From LLD-282 sp964395835 (GTDB lineage: Bacteria > Pseudomonadota > Gammaproteobacteria > Berkiellales > Berkiellaceae), in assembly GCA_964395835.1 (NCBI GenBank), contig CAYNBJ010000006.1, positions 1-64,000 on the forward strand: DNA of 64,000 bases, read 5' to 3'. Below, one piece after another: positions 60,238 to 64,000 of the stretch. The stretch's first letter is position 1. Each line of letters begins with the position of its first letter. A model generated the notes under the pieces. That model had not been told where the DNA came from. It ran no database searches and saw only the letters and a list, made by a program, of their open reading frames with translations. A program made the position numbers and the translations under genes.

Positions 60238-61170
60238 TTAGCAAAACTTCATAGAGTCTGCATAGTCTTTTATCATAACTTTCATTTCTTTTTCACCGTT
60301 AGCATCATAATAACTCATTTTTTTTAATGGAAATTTCCTCATCCAAGTTCTTTGATGCTTCGCTAATTGACAATTAGCAATAATTGTTCGGAAACGAGCA
60401 TCGGAACAAGTCATACGCCCTTCTAGCCAATCACGATACTGACGATACCCAACAAAACGCCAAAAAGATAAATCTGCAGCTGGATAATGACTATATAAAA
60501 ATTCAATTTCCTCAATCAGACCTTCGCGCAACATGCGATCTACTCTATTTGCCAAAAGAGACCTATGCGCATCTTTATCGAAATAATCCCAACCAACAAA
60601 ATCAACCTGATACTGATAGGGTATCAGTTCTGTTTGTTTTATAGGGGCATGAGAATCTGATGTCTCTAATAGAAAAGTTTCTAATGCTCGATAAACTCGA
60701 TGCGTATTATTTTGATCGAAATTCGGATCCAAACAAGGATGATTGGACTTTAAATACGCATAAGCTTTATCTTTTGTTGGCCATTGTGATAAAACATACT
60801 GCCGAAATGAATCGCTCACGGACGCTTTCGCACTTAATCCTTTATATAAAACATATGCATACATCATTGTGCCGCCTAAAATAAGAGGGACTTTGCCTTT
60901 TGCCAAAACAGATGCAATTGCTTTTTGACTTTGATAAAAATACTCTGCAACATTAAAAGGATCGTTTACAGAACAAACATTAATGACATGATGAGGGCAA
61001 AGATTTAAAAGATCGGCATTAGGCTTATTAGCAACAATACTCAACTCTCTGTAGACCAAGGCAGAATCTAGGCTAATAATTTCAAGCTCAAGTTCTTGCG
61101 CCCATTGTGCGACAACATCTGTCTTCCCAGTCCCTGTAGGACCTATAATAGCCAAGATCGATTTATTCAT
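60238..61170 (-). CDS. miaA: tRNA dimethylallyltransferase
   Basis: MiaA adds an isopentenyl group to A37 of tRNAs that read UNN codons. The 310-residue protein has the P-loop GPTGTGKTDVV, SLDSALVYREL, and the LGGTMMYAYVLYKGL segment. Motifs RVYRALETFLLET and the C-terminal RFVGYRQYRDWLEG follow. The start overlaps the mutL stop by eight bases. The usual GTAKP stretch after the Asp reads VANKP, a small variation. Confidence 0.95.
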   Translation of the reverse strand: MNKSILAIIGPTGTGKTDVVAQWAQELELEIISLDSALVYRELSIVANKPNADLLNLCPHHVINVCSVNDPFNVAEYFYQSQKAIASVLAKGKVPLILGGTMMYAYVLYKGLSAKASVSDSFRQYVLSQWPTKDKAYAYLKSNHPCLDPNFDQNNTHRVYRALETFLLETSDSHAPIKQTELIPYQYQVDFVGWDYFDKDAHRSLLANRVDRMLREGLIEEIEFLYSHYPAADLSFWRFVGYRQYRDWLEGRMTCSDARFRTIIANCQLAKHQRTWMRKFPLKKMSYYDANGEKEMKVMIKDYADSMKFC

Positions 61171-62605
61171 AACCAGGAAACCCTTTTATAGCAAGCAATT
61201 GTTTAATTTCAAAAGAGCCAAAATTCATAATAAAAAAAGATTGTTTTTTTATCCATGCCTCAAAATCTTCATCATGAGATCGCAGAGTCAACAACATGAT
61301 CCGCTCATCCTGAGGAGATTCACAAGCATTCCCCAAAACGTCATAAGCTTTTTTTAATCGAGAAAAATCTAACAAGAACGCACGTTGTTCATGATCAGAG
61401 CAAATGAGCGTCTCCTCATCAATACGAATCACCCTCAGCGCTCCATAAGCACTTATCTTATGCTCGAAGGATGGCAGATGTGCGAAATTTTTCATTTGTA
61501 AATCTCTGAATAATGGTTCTGTTTGTGTTAAACATGCCCCCTCTCCTCCAACGGAATCTGATTCATTCCGAGCGAAATCACGCACTATACCGGAAGAAAC
61601 AGCGCCTTGATACAAATGATCTATCCCGTAATCTTGAGCACAATAAGCTCCCAGAAAACTCTGAAAAAAATCCACGATGGTATGCAAAATTGCATCCTCT
61701 TTAAAAAAACCAATCTGATGCTTTTGTGGGTGAACATTCACATCAATATCACGAGAAAAAAGATCAATCGATACAATCAAGATCCCCTGTTGAACAAAAC
61801 GCTGAGCCGCTTTTAAAAAAACAGATTGCGCCACCCAGCGCTTATTCACGACCCATGTCTGATCTAAACCTTTGGTATTATCAGGATAATACCAAGCGCG
61901 AATGACGCCGCTATCAAAAATTTGCTCCTGATAAATCCAAGATTTCGCCTTCGTTTGCGGATAAGCTTGCATAAGACGATCAAGAAAATGAGTTGTTTTC
62001 ACTGCCGATAAACGCATTAAAACTTTCCCATTATTTTTCAGCTCGATATTGACATCTTCTTGCATCACTAACAAAGCGCGCACTCTATCACAAACTCTTT
62101 TTGTCTCTAGGTGTGTGTTTTTTAAAAGCTTTCTCCGCACAGGGATAGGTGCGAACAAATTCGCACAAATGACCTCAGTCCCAAAACGTAATGCTCCACA
62201 AGGATGAACACGCGGCGTTTTATCAGGAAGCACTGAAACTAATTCAAAGCCTATATCACTGTTGGCCTGACGAGTACGAATTGTTAAATTAGAAACCGTG
62301 CAAATACTAAATAAGCCTTCACCTCTAAAACCAAAAGTATCAAGATTCTCTAAATCACTTATACGCACAATCTTGCTTGTGGCATACTTTTGAATACTTA
62401 ATTGCAGATCAGCCTCATTGAGCCCAATTCCATCATCTCGAATACTGATAGATTCAATACCGCCATAACTCAAATCAATATGGATATTTTTCGCTTGGGC
62501 ATCTAAGCTATTTTCAATCAGCTCTTTTAAGACATCCCGCGGACCGTGAATCACTTCACCTGCCGCAATTAAAGCAGCGACTGATGGATCAAGAAATTGG
62601 ATCAT
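61163..62605 (-). CDS. mutL: DNA mismatch repair protein MutL, shortened C-terminus
   Basis: MutL couples mismatch recognition to repair. The 480-residue protein has the GHKL ATPase motifs AAGEVIHGPRDVLKELIENS, DDGIGL and FGFRGEGLFSI, then the transducer domain with VHPQKHQIGFF. A C-terminal part with ALRVIRIDEETLICSDHEQR follows and the protein ends soon after. E. coli MutL has 615 residues, so the dimerisation domain is shortened. The start overlaps the tsaE stop by four bases. Confidence 0.93.
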   Translation of the reverse strand: MIQFLDPSVAALIAAGEVIHGPRDVLKELIENSLDAQAKNIHIDLSYGGIESISIRDDGIGLNEADLQLSIQKYATSKIVRISDLENLDTFGFRGEGLFSICTVSNLTIRTRQANSDIGFELVSVLPDKTPRVHPCGALRFGTEVICANLFAPIPVRRKLLKNTHLETKRVCDRVRALLVMQEDVNIELKNNGKVLMRLSAVKTTHFLDRLMQAYPQTKAKSWIYQEQIFDSGVIRAWYYPDNTKGLDQTWVVNKRWVAQSVFLKAAQRFVQQGILIVSIDLFSRDIDVNVHPQKHQIGFFKEDAILHTIVDFFQSFLGAYCAQDYGIDHLYQGAVSSGIVRDFARNESDSVGGEGACLTQTEPLFRDLQMKNFAHLPSFEHKISAYGALRVIRIDEETLICSDHEQRAFLLDFSRLKKAYDVLGNACESPQDERIMLLTLRSHDEDFEAWIKKQSFFIMNFGSFEIKQLLAIKGFPGYE

Positions 62606-63033
62606 AGAATCTCTATAAAAATTTCACGTTCAAAATTTGATTTCACATGAATGCGAATTATGCCACTTGCAAGCATTTTTAATTCAGAAAAACGCTCTCC
62701 CCACTCAACAAAGTTCAAATAATCCATCATATCTGGCAAATTGAGAACACCTAGCTCTCTTGCTGTCTCAATACGATACAGATCGTAATGCGCCATTTTT
62801 AAATCCGAGTAAAATTCCATCAAACTGTATGTCGGACTTGTTAACACTTGCTGATATCCATGTTTTTTTGCCCACTGCTGAACAAATAAAGTTTTTCCAG
62901 AACCCAATGGACCTTCTAACAACCATAATCCTTGATTGCAAGAACAAGCAGAGAAGAATTCCAACACATCCGCCCATAAATCTGCGTGTTCTTCAACAGA
63001 ATGACAATAGGGGATCAGAAACGATTTATGCAT
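62602..63033 (-). CDS. tsaE: tRNA threonylcarbamoyladenosine biosynthesis protein TsaE
   Basis: TsaE is the ATPase that helps TsaD and TsaB make t6A at position 37 of ANN-reading tRNAs. The 143-residue protein has the Walker A EGPLGSGKTLFVQQW, the SPTYSLMEFY and HYDLYRIE segments, and FVEWGERF. The ATG at 63033 is chosen; the TTG 27 bases upstream is unlikely. No good ribosome binding site is seen. TsaB, TsaC and TsaD are not in this window. Confidence 0.93.
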   Translation of the reverse strand: MHKSFLIPYCHSVEEHADLWADVLEFFSACSCNQGLWLLEGPLGSGKTLFVQQWAKKHGYQQVLTSPTYSLMEFYSDLKMAHYDLYRIETARELGVLNLPDMMDYLNFVEWGERFSELKMLASGIIRIHVKSNFEREIFIEIL

Positions 63034-63102
63034 GATTGAGAGAAAAGTAACAAATATCAAGCTTATTTTAACATCTTTCTTAAAATCGATCTATGACAAT
63101 GA

Positions 63103-63654
63103 TTAAGAAAGATTTTTTTGATAATAGAGATACTCTTGCATAGATTCCATAATATCATCTAATGCTCTATGCTTTTGGTTGCTTTTTTCAAAAAGTGACT
63201 TCTGTGGTCGCAAAAATGGCCATAAGGTTTTTAATGTAGAAATATCAATCTGCCGATAATGAAGAAATTTTTCAAAATACGGCATCTCTTTTTTGAGAAA
63301 ATACCGATCTTGATGAATCGAATTTCCACACAAAAATCCTTGCTGGTCATCCATGCCCAATGCCCTCAGATCGCGAAGCAACACTTGCTGAACTTCTTGC
63401 GCTGTATGAGAAGATTCCAAACAAAGGCTCCACAATCCAGATCCCCCATGATGCTCTTGATTCCATGCATCCATTTGCTCTAAACGCGACTGTGTGCAGC
63501 TCAGAGCCCAAGAGTTTTGATAGAGTATTTTTTGACAATCAGGAAGAGTGACCAAAATAGCAATTTCCAACAGACGGTCAGAAAACACATCGAGACCCGT
63601 CATCTCACAGTCAATCCATACGAAATAGATCTGTTTTTCCACAAGACCTGTCAT
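63103..63654 (-). CDS. orn: Oligoribonuclease
   Basis: Orn degrades 2-5 nt RNA to mononucleotides. The 183-residue DEDDh exonuclease has FVWIDCEMTGLDVFSDRLLE (first Asp-Glu pair), CGNSIHQDRYFLKKEMPYF and the C-terminal HRALDDIMESM with the conserved His and Asp. The start overlaps the upstream peptidase stop by four bases (ATGA), so the two are likely coupled. Confidence 0.96.
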   Translation of the reverse strand: MTGLVEKQIYFVWIDCEMTGLDVFSDRLLEIAILVTLPDCQKILYQNSWALSCTQSRLEQMDAWNQEHHGGSGLWSLCLESSHTAQEVQQVLLRDLRALGMDDQQGFLCGNSIHQDRYFLKKEMPYFEKFLHYRQIDISTLKTLWPFLRPQKSLFEKSNQKHRALDDIMESMQEYLYYQKNLS

Positions 63655-64000
63655 GATGATTTTTCCAATCCATAGTATGTTAAAAGATAATCCACAGAAA
63701 GCGGCTCGCCTAAAAAGTCATCAAGGTTTTTCTTAAGATTTGCATCTCCGCCTCTATTTAAAAAAGCTTTTCTAAATGCCATTCCAGCCTCAGACCAAGA
63801 TGTTGCTTCAGCAAGGGCTTGCATTTTTGCATAGACCTGATGCACATAAACCTCTGCCCAAAGATAAGAATAATACCCCGCACTATATCCACCTGAAAAA
63901 ATATGACAAAATGTCATAGGAAAACAGTCGCTCTCTAAAACACCTAATGGCCAATACTTTCCACCTATTTCTCTCCAAGATGAGATTGTTTCTTCACGAT
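63651..64000 (-). CDS. M3-family oligopeptidase, C-terminal part
   Basis: The minus strand stays open from the right edge to a stop at 63651, giving 116 codons. The segment MTFCHIFSGGYSAGYYSYLW is the hallmark of the C-terminal domain of M3 metallopeptidases such as oligopeptidase A (PrlC) or Dcp. The end FLGEPLSVDYLLTYYGLE also fits. The HExxH zinc motif lies upstream of the window. These are cytosolic enzymes that degrade short peptides. The gene is incomplete because of the window edge, not by mutation as far as can be seen. Confidence 0.9.
   Translation of the reverse strand, partial: REETISSWREIGGKYWPLGVLESDCFPMTFCHIFSGGYSAGYYSYLWAEVYVHQVYAKMQALAEATSWSEAGMAFRKAFLNRGGDANLKKNLDDFLGEPLSVDYLLTYYGLEKSS

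Noticed and set aside
1..64000. CRISPR array, prophage, toxin-antitoxin or defence island
   Set aside because: No regularly spaced repeats, phage structural genes or recognisable defence genes were seen; nearly all of the window is conserved housekeeping sequence.

Overview
The window comes from the chromosome of an AT-rich gammaproteobacterium that very probably lives inside host cells. The gammaproteobacterial assignment rests on rpsD lying inside the alpha operon, on EF-P with both EpmA and EpmB, on DksA, on ParC/ParE, and on the orn-tsaE-mutL-miaA-hfq-hflK-hflC-rnr-rlmB gene group. The intracellular lifestyle is inferred from an ATP/ADP translocase gene at 39745-41238, a protein used by energy parasites to exchange ADP for host ATP. 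A Legionellales/Coxiella-like or related endosymbiont lineage fits best, but species cannot be named from sequence reading alone.

Layout. 1-1445: the 5' end of an unidentified gene running off the left edge, then a decayed IS701-like transposase and about 230 bp with no gene. 1446-5093: ssb and uvrA. 5094-5816: two weak orphan ORFs. 5816-9367: hemB and radA (plus strand) converge on an MFS transporter. 9386-38300: one unbroken minus-strand block of about 29 kb read as secE-nusG-rplKA-rplJL-rpoBC-rpsLG-fusA, then the S10, spc and alpha ribosomal clusters down to rplQ. The tuf gene is missing from its usual places, and the spacers that normally carry ribosomal-protein feedback sites are nearly all gone. 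38301-39036: a 0.7 kb spacer with no convincing gene. 39037-44361: a GNAT acetyltransferase, the ATP/ADP translocase, an orphan 240-aa protein, then dksA with a hotdog thioesterase and a TMEM43-like membrane protein. 44326-50229: priA, hemJ, epmA, efp, epmB and rsgA. 50219-64000: a compact, mostly overlapping minus-strand run: M3 peptidase (cut by the right edge), orn, tsaE, mutL, miaA, hfq, hflK, hflC, rnr, rlmB, terC, parE, parC.

How the genes work together. Most of the window is core information processing: transcription (rpoA, rpoB, rpoC, nusG, dksA), ribosome structure and elongation (31 r-protein genes, EF-G, EF-P and its lysylation enzymes, RsgA), secretion (SecY, SecE), DNA repair and topology (SSB, UvrA, RadA, MutL, PriA, ParCE), RNA turnover and modification (RNase R, Orn, Hfq, MiaA, TsaE, RlmB) and membrane quality control (HflKC). 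Two haem genes, hemB and hemJ, are present. No defence system, CRISPR array, prophage or secretion system is visible. The unusual content is the energy-parasitism gene, an enlarged SecE, orphan proteins around dksA and tlc, and signs of compaction such as 3' overlaps and a terminator inside a coding start.
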